A stretch of DNA of 5,874 nucleotides, taken from Actinomycetota bacterium. GTDB lineage: Bacteria > Actinomycetota > Acidimicrobiia > Acidimicrobiales > Microtrichaceae. Below are positions 1 to 5,874 of this stretch, piece by piece (position 1 is the stretch's first letter; each line of letters starts with the position of its first letter). The notes beneath the pieces are model-generated. The model was not told the DNA's origin. It made no database searches and saw only the letters and a program-made list of their open reading frames with translations. The stretch spans positions 1 through 5,874 of the forward strand of contig JAFDWA010000120.1 of assembly GCA_018268735.1 (NCBI GenBank), written 5' to 3'. A program made the translations under genes and the position numbers.

Positions 1-1884
1 GCAGATGACCGCCCGGACCTCGTCGTCGAGGATCTCCGCCGCGGTGCCCGGCAACGTGCGCAGCCCGGCATCCTTCAGGCGGCCGAGATAGGACGCGAGG
101 GGTTCGCCCAACCGGCGTGCTCCTTCGGTCACCTCCAGGGCGGTGAACCCGTGGACGTGGATGTCGGGGACGGCGTCCTTGACCGCCCGGACGACCTCCA
201 GGTAGTAGTCGCCGTCGAAGTCCGGGTGGATGCCGCCCTGCAGGCAGACCTCGGTCGCTCCGGCGGCTCGAGCGTCGAGCGCACGCTGCGCGATGTCCTC
301 GAGCGTCAGCAGGTACGGGTTGCCACGGAGGTTCAGGCTCAACGGGCCCTTCGAGAACCCGCAGAACCTGCACTTGAAGGTGCACACGTTCGTGTAGTTG
401 ATGTTGCGGTTCCGCACGAACGTGACCCGGTCGCCGACGGCGTCGCGACGGAGCTCGTCGGCGAGGGCCGCGACCGCAGCGACCTCCGGCCCCCGAGCTG
501 CGAACAACGTGAGGATCTGCTCCTCCTCGACGTCGTCGCCTGCACGGACGCCGTCGAGCACCTCTGCGACGGCACCCCTCACGCGGTCGTGTCGGCCGGG
601 GACGAGGATCGGCGGGGCCACGGGCGCCCCCGAGCACCACTGGGTCGATCTCGGTCCGACCAGGGTGACCTCCGCGTCGTCGCCGGTCGGGGTGATCGCT
701 GCGACCTCCTGGGGGAACACCGCACCGGGATCGTCGCGGGCCAGGCCGTCGGCATCGGAGCGGTCCATCACCGCGAACCGCAATCCGTCGTCGAGCCACC
801 GCTGCGGGTCGAGCGCGTGGGAGGGATGGATCGTGAGACGGGGTGCGAGTGCGAAGCCGCGGGACTCGGTGACCTCCCGCAGGCGGTCGAGCGCCGGCCA
901 AGGACGTTCAGGGTTGACGTGGTCCGCTGTGAGCGGCGAGACGCCACCCCAGTCGTCGATGCCGGCATCGAGGAGGGCGCCGAAGTCCTCCGACAGGTTC
1001 GGTGGCGCCTGCAGGTGCACATCCGGTGGGAGGAGCACGCGGGCGAGCGCGATCGCGTCGATGTGGTCATCGGGCGGACACTCCGGTGCGCTGTGCATCG
1101 CGGTGCCCGGCTTCGGCAGGAAGTTCTGGACGATCACCTCCTGGACGTGGCCGTGGCGACGATGCGACTCGGCGATGGCCACGAGCGCGTCGATGCGGTC
1201 CTGTCGTGTCTCGCCGATGCCGACGAGGATCCCCGTGGTGAACGGGATCGCGAGCTCACCTGCCGCCTCCAGGGTCGCGAGGCGGCGTCCGGGAACCTTG
1301 TCGGGTGCACCTCGGTGTGCCTCGAGGTCGGGCGCGAGCGACTCGATCATCATCCCCTGCGACGGTGACACGGTCCGCAGGGTCGCCAGGTCCTCCCGGG
1401 GGAGGGCTCCTGCGTTGGCGTGGGGGAGCAGGCCGGTCTCCTCCAGCACCAGGCGGCACATGGCCACGAGGTACTCGACGGTGCTGGCATGGCCGTGTTC
1501 CGCGAGCCACTCCCGTGCCAGCGGATAGCGGTCCTCGGGGGACTCGCCGAGGGTGAACAGGGCCTCGTGGCAGCCGTGTCGGGCACCGGCGCGGGCGATC
1601 CGCAGCACCTCGTCGGGTTCCAGGAACGGCGTCTGCAGACGTGCCGGTGGTTGGGCGAAGGTGCAGTAGCCGCATCGGTCGCGACACAGGTGCGTCAGCG
1701 GGATGAACACCTTCGGCGAGAACGTGACGCGGGTGCCGAAGGCCCGGTCCCTGATCGCGGTGGCCGCGGCGATCAGCTCCTCTCGTGGCAACGTCGCAGC
1801 TGCTGCAGCGATGGCGGCCGCCGTCGGCCCATCCGGTCCCGACCGGTGGAGGTCGGCGTCGGCCCGCTCGATCGTGTCGGTCAT
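1..1884 (-). CDS. fbiC: FO synthase, fused CofG-CofH (7,8-didemethyl-8-hydroxy-5-deazariboflavin synthase), 3' end missing
   Basis: This radical-SAM enzyme joins tyrosine and 5-amino-6-ribitylaminouracil into FO, the deazaflavin chromophore of cofactor F420. By family knowledge the CofH half makes the tyrosine adduct and the CofG half closes the ring; the enzyme is cytosolic. I translated the minus strand from 1884 to 1 and found 628 uninterrupted codons. The CofG half (about residues 45-370) has the cluster motif CRDRCGYC (C67, C71, C74), LFTLGESPED at 109-118 and the CofG signature GIDDWGGVSPLT from residue 308. A linker follows, then the CofH half with NYTNVCTFKCRFC (C501, C505, C508) and QGGIHP at 549-554. 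FbiC proteins are about 850 residues, so roughly 220-230 C-terminal residues lie beyond position 1. The start is the ATG at 1884, which overlaps the preceding regulator's stop as ATGA and has a strong Shine-Dalgarno site six bases upstream. No frameshift or missing cluster cysteine is visible. Confidence 0.96.
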   Translation of the reverse strand, partial: MTDTIERADADLHRSGPDGPTAAAIAAAAATLPREELIAAATAIRDRAFGTRVTFSPKVFIPLTHLCRDRCGYCTFAQPPARLQTPFLEPDEVLRIARAGARHGCHEALFTLGESPEDRYPLAREWLAEHGHASTVEYLVAMCRLVLEETGLLPHANAGALPREDLATLRTVSPSQGMMIESLAPDLEAHRGAPDKVPGRRLATLEAAGELAIPFTTGILVGIGETRQDRIDALVAIAESHRRHGHVQEVIVQNFLPKPGTAMHSAPECPPDDHIDAIALARVLLPPDVHLQAPPNLSEDFGALLDAGIDDWGGVSPLTADHVNPERPWPALDRLREVTESRGFALAPRLTIHPSHALDPQRWLDDGLRFAVMDRSDADGLARDDPGAVFPQEVAAITPTGDDAEVTLVGPRSTQWCSGAPVAPPILVPGRHDRVRGAVAEVLDGVRAGDDVEEEQILTLFAARGPEVAAVAALADELRRDAVGDRVTFVRNRNINYTNVCTFKCRFCGFSKGPLSLNLRGNPYLLTLEDIAQRALDARAAGATEVCLQGGIHPDFDGDYYLEVVRAVKDAVPDIHVHGFTALEVTEGARRLGEPLASYLGRLKDAGLRTLPGTAAEILDDEVRAVIC

Positions 1885-2357
1885 CGGGGTTCCTTCCCGA
1901 GTCGTCCGGGACCTGGACGACTCGTGATGTCGGTCGGGGAGAAGTCCTCGTCGCAGGTCCCGCAGTGGAACCCGAGGTCGACCTCGGTGCCGCACCGGTC
2001 GTGCACGAGCAGCGTCGGTGCGCCCCGGGGACCGCTCAGCCACCGGTCCCCCCACTGCATCAGTGCGACCAGGATGGGGGAGAGCTGCCTGCCCATCGAC
2101 GTGAGCCGGTACTCGTAGCGATCGGGCCGCTCCTGGTAGCGCCGCCTGCTCAGCACGCCTGCCTCGACGAGCTTGCGCAGCCGGTCCGACAGGACCGCGC
2201 GTGGGATCTCGAGGTCTCTCTGGAGCTCGTCGAAGCGCCGCAGGCCCCGGAAGGCGTCGCGCAGGATCAGGATCGTCCAGCGATCACCGACGATCTCGAG
2301 TGCCCGCGCGATGGAGCACGATGCGTCGGCGGGTGGATCGGTCCGGGGGAGGCCCAT
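1881..2357 (-). CDS. HxlR-family winged helix-turn-helix transcriptional regulator
   Basis: The 158-residue protein is a predicted DNA-binding regulator of the HxlR family (MarR-like winged helix, usually dimeric). The hallmark block is CSIARALEIVGDRWTILILR from C14, followed by FRGLRRFDELQ, then the recognition-helix region VLSDRLRKLVEAGVL at about 55-69, the wing RRRYQERPDRYEYRLT and the dimer helix to about residue 107. A C-terminal extension, HDRCG...FHCGTC with C122, C132 and C135, ends in a RPGPG motif; similar extensions occur in one HxlR subfamily and could bind a metal, though this is not shown here. C14 sits where the conserved N-terminal cysteine of redox-sensing relatives such as HypR is found. 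The ATG at 2357 gives the standard family N-terminus, but only a weak GGTGG lies upstream. The gene is first in its unit, and its TGA overlaps the FO synthase start by four bases, so the two are almost certainly co-transcribed. Its targets and effector cannot be read from the sequence; self-regulation is a guess. Confidence 0.93.
   Translation of the reverse strand: MGLPRTDPPADASCSIARALEIVGDRWTILILRDAFRGLRRFDELQRDLEIPRAVLSDRLRKLVEAGVLSRRRYQERPDRYEYRLTSMGRQLSPILVALMQWGDRWLSGPRGAPTLLVHDRCGTEVDLGFHCGTCDEDFSPTDITSRPGPGRLGKEPR
1891..1897 (-). promoter_or_regulatory. Shine-Dalgarno site of FO synthase
   Basis: On the minus strand GGAAGGA sits six bases before the ATG at 1884. It lies inside the last codons of the HxlR gene and confirms the ATG of the ATGA overlap as the FO synthase start. 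The arrangement fits translational coupling: ribosomes ending on the regulator can restart directly on the synthase. Confidence 0.75.
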
Positions 2358-2490
2358 GCAGTGGCCACCGTAGTCGGTTCACTTCCCGAACTCTGTCACC
2401 TGTGATCTTCGGTTCGTGTGCGGATCCGACGTGTGACGGGTCGATCTCGCACGCAGACGGGCGTGGGGACGCCGGTGCGGAGGGCGCTGG
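2358..2490 (-). promoter_or_regulatory. Intergenic region expected to carry the hxlR-fbiC promoter and operator
   Basis: This 133-base gap separates the transaldolase stop from the HxlR start and is the only non-coding space in which a separate promoter for the regulator-FO synthase unit could lie. A TACGGT at 2367-2372 resembles an actinobacterial -10 element (TANNNT), but I find no convincing -35 partner at 16-18 bases. Two short inverted repeats lie just upstream of it: GTTC-N7-GAAC at 2377-2391 and TCAC-CT-GTGA at 2396-2405. Either could be an operator half-site pair for the HxlR protein, but arms of four bases arise easily by chance. No clear terminator for the upstream transaldolase gene is seen. 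The regional assignment is reasonable; the individual elements are weak. Confidence 0.35.
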
Positions 2491-3588
2491 TCAGGACAGG
2501 CCACGCGCTCGGGACTCGATCACCCCGAGCAACTCGTCGTAGCTCTTCTCGAACGCCGTCACGCCCTCGGCTTCGAGGACGTTGCCGACGTCGAGCAGGT
2601 CGACCAGCGTGCCGACCTCCGCCCAGGTGGCACGTGCACCCTCCACGTCGGCGTCGAGGGTGCGGGCGAGCGTCCCGTGGTCCTCGAACGCCTCGAGCGT
2701 CGCCTCCGGGATCGTGTTCACCGTGTCGGGCCCGATCAGGCGGTCGAGGTACATCGTGTCGGGGTAGGCGGGGTTCTTGGTCGACGTCGAGGCCCACAGC
2801 GGGCGCTGGAAGTTCGCGCCCTGCGCCACGAGGCGTTCCCAGCGGGGACCCGCGAAGGCAGAGGTCGCCATCGCTCCGGCGAGCTGGCCCTGCGCGACGG
2901 CGGCCTGCCCCCGGAGCGCGAGCGCCTGATCCGACCCGATCGCGTCGAGACGACGGTCGACCTCGGTGTCGACACGGCTGATGAAGAAGCTCGCGACCGA
3001 CGCGATCCTCGACAGGTCGTGACCGGACGAGGCTGCCTCGTCGAGCCCGTCGAGGTACGCCTCCATGACCGCCGCGTAGCGGTCGAGGCTGAAGATGAGC
3101 GTGATGTTGACGTTCACGCCTTCGGCGGTCATCTGGCGGATCGCGGGGATTCCCTCGACGGTCGCCGGGATCTTGATGAACAGGTTGGGTCGGTCGATCC
3201 GCTGCCAGAGGTCCCGTGCCATCTCGATCGTCGCGTCGGTGTCACGGGCGATGGACGGTGCGACCTCGAGGGAGACGAACCCGTCGGCACCGCCGGTCCG
3301 GTCGTAGAGCGGTCGGAACAGCGCGAGCGCGTCGGTCACGTCGTCGCAGACCATCGTCCAGTACGCGTCCTCGATCGAGGTCCCGCCAGCGACGAGGTCG
3401 GTGAGCTGCGGGGTGTAGGCGTCGCTCGACTCGACGGCCTTCTGGAAGATGGACGGGTTGCACGTGACGCCACGCACGCCACGGTCGATCCACTGCTGGA
3501 TCGTGCCGTCGACGATCCAGTTGCGCTTGAGGTTGTCGAGCCAGGGGCTCTGGCCCTGCTCGTCGTAGAGGTCCTGAAGGCGTCCCAT
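2491..3588 (-). CDS. tal: Transaldolase
   Basis: Transaldolase moves a dihydroxyacetone unit from sedoheptulose 7-phosphate to glyceraldehyde 3-phosphate in the cytosolic non-oxidative pentose phosphate pathway. The 365-residue product matches the long actinobacterial type (about 360-375 residues). The N-terminal block LYDEQGQSPWLDNLKRNWI leads to the acidic residue D27 and TCNPSIF at 42-48. Then come SLEVAP at 106-111, the Schiff-base lysine K139 in NLFIKIPAT, NITLIFSLDRY at 161-171, and QRPLWASTSTKNPAYPDTMY at 261-280 near the phosphate site. All expected catalytic landmarks are present. I chose the ATG at 3588 because AGGAG lies exactly six bases upstream and family proteins begin with this MGRLQDLYDEQG-like sequence. 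An in-frame TTG at 3615 would add nine non-conserved residues and is unlikely. The gene begins 48 bases after the transketolase stop and is probably co-transcribed with it. Confidence 0.97.
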   Translation of the reverse strand: MGRLQDLYDEQGQSPWLDNLKRNWIVDGTIQQWIDRGVRGVTCNPSIFQKAVESSDAYTPQLTDLVAGGTSIEDAYWTMVCDDVTDALALFRPLYDRTGGADGFVSLEVAPSIARDTDATIEMARDLWQRIDRPNLFIKIPATVEGIPAIRQMTAEGVNVNITLIFSLDRYAAVMEAYLDGLDEAASSGHDLSRIASVASFFISRVDTEVDRRLDAIGSDQALALRGQAAVAQGQLAGAMATSAFAGPRWERLVAQGANFQRPLWASTSTKNPAYPDTMYLDRLIGPDTVNTIPEATLEAFEDHGTLARTLDADVEGARATWAEVGTLVDLLDVGNVLEAEGVTAFEKSYDELLGVIESRARGLS

Positions 3589-3594
3589 GCTGTG

Positions 3595-3599
3595 CTCCT
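3595..3599 (-). promoter_or_regulatory. Shine-Dalgarno site that fixes the transaldolase start
   Basis: AGGAG on the minus strand, six bases before the ATG at 3588, is a near-ideal ribosome binding site. It favours that ATG over the in-frame TTG at 3615, which lies upstream of this site. A separate ribosome entry for transaldolase is expected because it does not overlap the transketolase gene. Confidence 0.75.
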
Positions 3600-3636
3600 G
3601 TCTCCGAGCGGCCAACCTACCGCCGGACCGACGGGC

Positions 3637-5631
3637 TCAGCCGAGCAGACCCGCGGCGACCTCGGCGACGTGGGTAGCGGTGATGCCGAGTCGTTCGAGC
3701 ACCACCGACCCGGGAGCGGAGGCACCGAAGCGGTCGATGCCCACCGAGGCGTCCGCGTAGCGCTCCCAGCCCAGGGTGACGCCGGCCTCGACCGAGACCG
3801 TCGGCACGCCCGGGGCAAGGACCGACTCCCGGTAGGCGTCGTCCTGCGCGTCGAAGCGGCTCCAGCACGGCAGCGACACGACCCGCACCGACCGTCCGCC
3901 GTCCTCGAGGAGGCCGGCTGCCTCGACGGCGGTGGCCACCTCGGTGCCGGTCGCGACCAGCACGACCTCGGGTGCGTCCGCGTCGTGGACGACGTAGCCG
4001 CCGCGGTCGACGCCATCGGCAGCGCGAGCTGCGGTCGTGGCGAGCACCGGGGTGTTCTGACGGCTCAGCACGAGCGCGACCGGTCCTGTGCCCTCGACGG
4101 CGACACGCCACGCGGCGGCGGTCTCGTTGCCGTCGGCGGGACGGATCACCGTCAGACCCGGGATGAGCCGCAACGACATCACGTGCTCGACCGGTTGGTG
4201 GGTCGGACCGTCCTCGCCGACGCCGACGGAGTCGTGGGTCCACACGAAGACGCACTTCGCCCTGGACAGCGCTGCCAGGCGGACCGCGGGCCGCATGTAG
4301 TCGCTGAACACGAGGAACGTCCCGCCCACCGGGAGGAGTCCGCCGTGGTGGGCGGCGCCGACCATGATCGAGCCCATCGCGTGCTCGCGGATGCCGAAGT
4401 GCACCTGGGTTCCCTCCGGCGTGCCCGGCTCGAGCACCGGGGCGCCGGGGAGCTTGGTCCCCGTGTTGCCGATCAGGTCGGCTGCGCCGGCGACGAACCC
4501 GGGGACGACCGGGGCGAGCGCAGCGACGCACTCACCGCTCGCGACGCGGGTCGCCGGATGCCCATCGGCCCCGTACGAGGGGAGTGCCTCCTCCCAGCCG
4601 GGAAGGCCCCGGGCGCCGAGGGTCGCCTCCCACTCGGCTTCACGGCCGGCGAGCGACGCAGGAGAGCGCTGCTCCCAGTCGAGTCGCTGCACGCGACCGC
4701 GGCTGCCCGCGTCGCGGTAGAAGGCGGCGACGTCGTCGGGCACCTGGAACGCTTCGTCGGTCATCCCCATGAGCTGCTTGGTGTCGGCGATGTCCTCCGG
4801 CGTGAACGCGAGGCCGTGGGCCGCTGCGGCGTCGGTGAGCCGGGGGGAGGGGAACGCGATGTGGCTGCGCACGACGATCAGCGACGGGCGATCCTCCACG
4901 TCCTTGGCAGCCGTCAAGGCCTGCTCCAGTGCGTCGAGGTCCTCTGATGCCTCGCCGAGCGACTGGACGTGCCACCCGTAGGCCTCGAAGCGCTTCGCGG
5001 CGTCGTCGGTCAGCGCCAGCTCGGTCGGTCCGTCGATCGAGATGTGGTTGTCGTCGTAGACGTAGACGAGCCGGCCGAGCCCGAGGTGCCCGGCGAGCGA
5101 AGCTGCCTCGTGGCTGACGCCTTCGGAGAGGTCGCCGTCGGAGACGATCGCCCAGATGTGGTGGTCGCAGACCTCGTCGCCGAACCGGGCACGCAGCGAC
5201 TGCTCGGCGATCGCCATGCCGACGCCGCTCGCGAACCCCTGACCCAGCGGCCCGGTCGTCACCTCGACGCCGGGGGTGTGGCCGACCTCCGGGTGGCCCG
5301 GGGTCCGTGAACCCCACTGTCGGAACTCCCGCAGGTCATCGAGGCTGAGGTCGTAGCCGGTGAGGTGCAGCATCGCGTACTGCAGGATCGACGCGTGGCC
5401 GCAGCTGAGGATGAACCGATCGCGGTCCGGCCAGTCAGGTGCCGATGCGTCGTAGCGCATGATCCGGCTCCACAGCACGTGTGCCAGCGGGGCGAGTGCC
5501 ATCGCTGTGCCCTGGTGGCCCGAGCGTGCCGCAGCCGGGGCATCCATCGCGAGACCTCGGACGACGTCGATGGCGCGGCGCTCGAGGGCGGCATCCGATG
5601 CAGCGGCGGTGTCGGTCGTTGTGTTCGACAT
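3637..5631 (-). CDS. tkt: Transketolase
   Basis: This thiamine-diphosphate enzyme transfers two-carbon ketol units between sugar phosphates in the non-oxidative pentose phosphate pathway. The 664 residues match the usual bacterial length (E. coli about 663). The N-terminal pyrophosphate domain has SGHQGTAMALAP (H39), DRFILSCGHAS (H79), TPGHPEVGHTPGVEVTTGPLG (110-130, including H113) and the cofactor motif SDGDLSEG...YDDNHISIDG with D167 and N195 as the metal ligands. H272 matches the substrate-binding histidine near E. coli H261. The pyrimidine domain has the catalytic glutamate E416 in IREHAM and GEDGPTHQPVEH with H478 (E. coli H473). The C-terminal domain spans about 540-664 and starts around VVLVATGTEV. 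The oddity is GHQG, where most transketolases have GHPG. The ATG at 5631 has an AGGA eight bases upstream. Transaldolase follows after 48 bases, so the two enzymes of one pathway form an operon. Confidence 0.98.
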   Translation of the reverse strand: MSNTTTDTAAASDAALERRAIDVVRGLAMDAPAAARSGHQGTAMALAPLAHVLWSRIMRYDASAPDWPDRDRFILSCGHASILQYAMLHLTGYDLSLDDLREFRQWGSRTPGHPEVGHTPGVEVTTGPLGQGFASGVGMAIAEQSLRARFGDEVCDHHIWAIVSDGDLSEGVSHEAASLAGHLGLGRLVYVYDDNHISIDGPTELALTDDAAKRFEAYGWHVQSLGEASEDLDALEQALTAAKDVEDRPSLIVVRSHIAFPSPRLTDAAAAHGLAFTPEDIADTKQLMGMTDEAFQVPDDVAAFYRDAGSRGRVQRLDWEQRSPASLAGREAEWEATLGARGLPGWEEALPSYGADGHPATRVASGECVAALAPVVPGFVAGAADLIGNTGTKLPGAPVLEPGTPEGTQVHFGIREHAMGSIMVGAAHHGGLLPVGGTFLVFSDYMRPAVRLAALSRAKCVFVWTHDSVGVGEDGPTHQPVEHVMSLRLIPGLTVIRPADGNETAAAWRVAVEGTGPVALVLSRQNTPVLATTAARAADGVDRGGYVVHDADAPEVVLVATGTEVATAVEAAGLLEDGGRSVRVVSLPCWSRFDAQDDAYRESVLAPGVPTVSVEAGVTLGWERYADASVGIDRFGASAPGSVVLERLGITATHVAEVAAGLLG

Positions 5632-5639
5632 GGCTGGGT

Positions 5640-5643
5640 TCCT
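5640..5643 (-). promoter_or_regulatory. Shine-Dalgarno site of transketolase
   Basis: AGGA within ACAGGAAC lies eight bases upstream of the ATG at 5631 on the minus strand. It supports that start and is of moderate strength. Confidence 0.55.
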
Positions 5644-5663
5644 GTCCGGTCGACGGCAGGGCG

Positions 5664-5691
5664 ATCGTAGCGATCCTCCGGCGAGCGTCGA
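5664..5691 (-). promoter_or_regulatory. Possible promoter of the tkt-tal unit
   Basis: In the 60-base gap upstream of transketolase the minus strand reads TCGACG (5691-5686), 16 bases, then TACGAT (5669-5664). TACGAT fits the TANNNT form of an actinobacterial -10 box, and TCGACG matches four of six positions of TTGACA. The inferred start of transcription would leave a leader of roughly 25-30 bases. Such matches are common by chance, and the tkt-tal pair could instead be read through from the gene upstream. Confidence 0.3.
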
Positions 5692-5874
5692 TCAGCGCGA
5701 CGGTCCCGTGAGGACCACCATGCTCATGGCAGCGTTCGGGATCCATCGTCGGGCGACACCTGGACCGAAGGCACCCGCTCCACCTGTGCCCACGACCGCG
5801 CCGGTCCGCACCACGTCGATCACGTCCGCTGGGTCGATGCCGAGCCGACCTGTGCCGTCGAACACGAGGCCGCC
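5692..5874 (-). CDS. C-terminal end of an unidentified protein (5' part outside the window)
   Basis: Reading the minus strand in from 5874 gives 60 open codons ending at TGA 5694-5692. The visible tail begins GGLVFDGTGRLGIDPADVID, is rich in glycine and valine, contains AVVGTGGAGAFGPGVARRW and ends IPNAAMSMVVLTGPSR. I do not recognise the family. Coding is supported by codon pattern: 33 of 60 codons begin with G, and about three quarters end in G or C. The strand also agrees with all other genes here. A plus-strand reading from ATG 5720 is also open, but it yields a proline- and threonine-rich product and shares the same wobble positions, so it looks like the shadow. The stop lies 60 bases before the transketolase start, so the gene could belong to the same transcript. 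There is no obvious membrane helix in the visible part. Confidence 0.6.
   Translation of the reverse strand, partial: GGLVFDGTGRLGIDPADVIDVVRTGAVVGTGGAGAFGPGVARRWIPNAAMSMVVLTGPSR

Noticed and set aside
151..1368. A 405-codon plus-strand open frame antisense to FO synthase
   Set aside because: The opposite strand encodes FO synthase with intact motifs throughout. The plus-strand product is low-complexity Arg/Val/Asp-rich sequence with no family features.
1420..2405. Overlapping plus-strand open frames of 232 and 206 codons across the HxlR gene and the start of fbiC
   Set aside because: Both cross the hxlR-fbiC junction antisense, have Arg/Pro/Ser-biased composition, and conflict with two confidently identified minus-strand genes.
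2421..2428. Eight-base palindrome CGGATCCG between tal and hxlR
   Set aside because: A single short palindrome in GC-rich DNA is expected by chance, and no flanking symmetry extends it.
2450..2465. CACGC-AGACGG-GCGTG hairpin downstream of transaldolase, considered as a terminator
   Set aside because: The stem is only five base pairs and no T-run follows on the minus strand, so it does not resemble an intrinsic terminator.
3589..3615. TTG at 3615 as an upstream start for transaldolase
   Set aside because: It would add nine residues not typical of the family and would lie upstream of the ideal AGGAG site that serves the ATG at 3588.
2677..4947. A 756-codon open frame on the plus strand antisense to transketolase and transaldolase
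   Set aside because: It is antisense to two clear enzyme genes, rich in Arg, Val, Gly and Asp with no recognisable domain, and is the kind of long shadow frame expected opposite GC-rich genes.
5720..5874. Plus-strand frame from ATG 5720 with GAGG seven bases upstream, as a divergent gene
   Set aside because: The product is proline- and threonine-rich, whereas the minus-strand frame sharing the same wobble positions has the G-first codon pattern of real genes and matches the direction of all neighbours.

Overview
The window is uniformly GC-rich and every supportable gene lies on the minus strand, so transcription runs from high to low coordinates. A fused CofG-CofH FO synthase (FbiC type), strong G/C preference at third codon positions and an actinobacterial-style transaldolase of about 365 residues point to a high-GC Actinomycetota member. 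The transketolase has the unusual active-site string GHQGTAMALAP, which I associate loosely with deep-branching classes such as Acidimicrobiia. That lineage is an inference, not something the sequence proves.

Layout in transcription order. (1) 5874-5692: the last 60 codons of an unrecognised protein whose 5' part is outside the window. (2) 5691-5632: a 60-base gap with a ribosome binding site and a possible promoter. (3) 5631-3637: a complete transketolase. (4) After 48 bases, 3588-2491: a complete transaldolase. (5) 2490-2358: a 133-base gap that should hold the promoter of the next unit. (6) 2357-1881: an HxlR-family winged-helix regulator with a C-terminal cysteine cluster. (7) 1884-1: FO synthase, overlapping the regulator's stop codon by ATGA and cut by the window edge after 628 codons. 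No gap exceeds 300 bases, and I see no RNA genes, mobile elements, CRISPR arrays or long repeats.

Transketolase and transaldolase make up the non-oxidative pentose phosphate branch and look like one operon. The usual actinobacterial continuation into glucose-6-phosphate dehydrogenase genes is absent directly downstream. Instead comes a second unit that pairs a possibly thiol- or metal-responsive regulator with the enzyme that builds the deazaflavin chromophore of cofactor F420. Pentose phosphate intermediates feed both ribityl-pyrimidine synthesis (an FO precursor) and NADPH/F420H2 supply, so the neighbourhood makes metabolic sense, but a functional link is inference.

Most of the window is ordinary core metabolism. 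The points most worth checking are the HxlR-fbiC translational coupling, the unidentified gene at the right edge and the transketolase active-site variant. I found no convincing evidence of an undescribed system.
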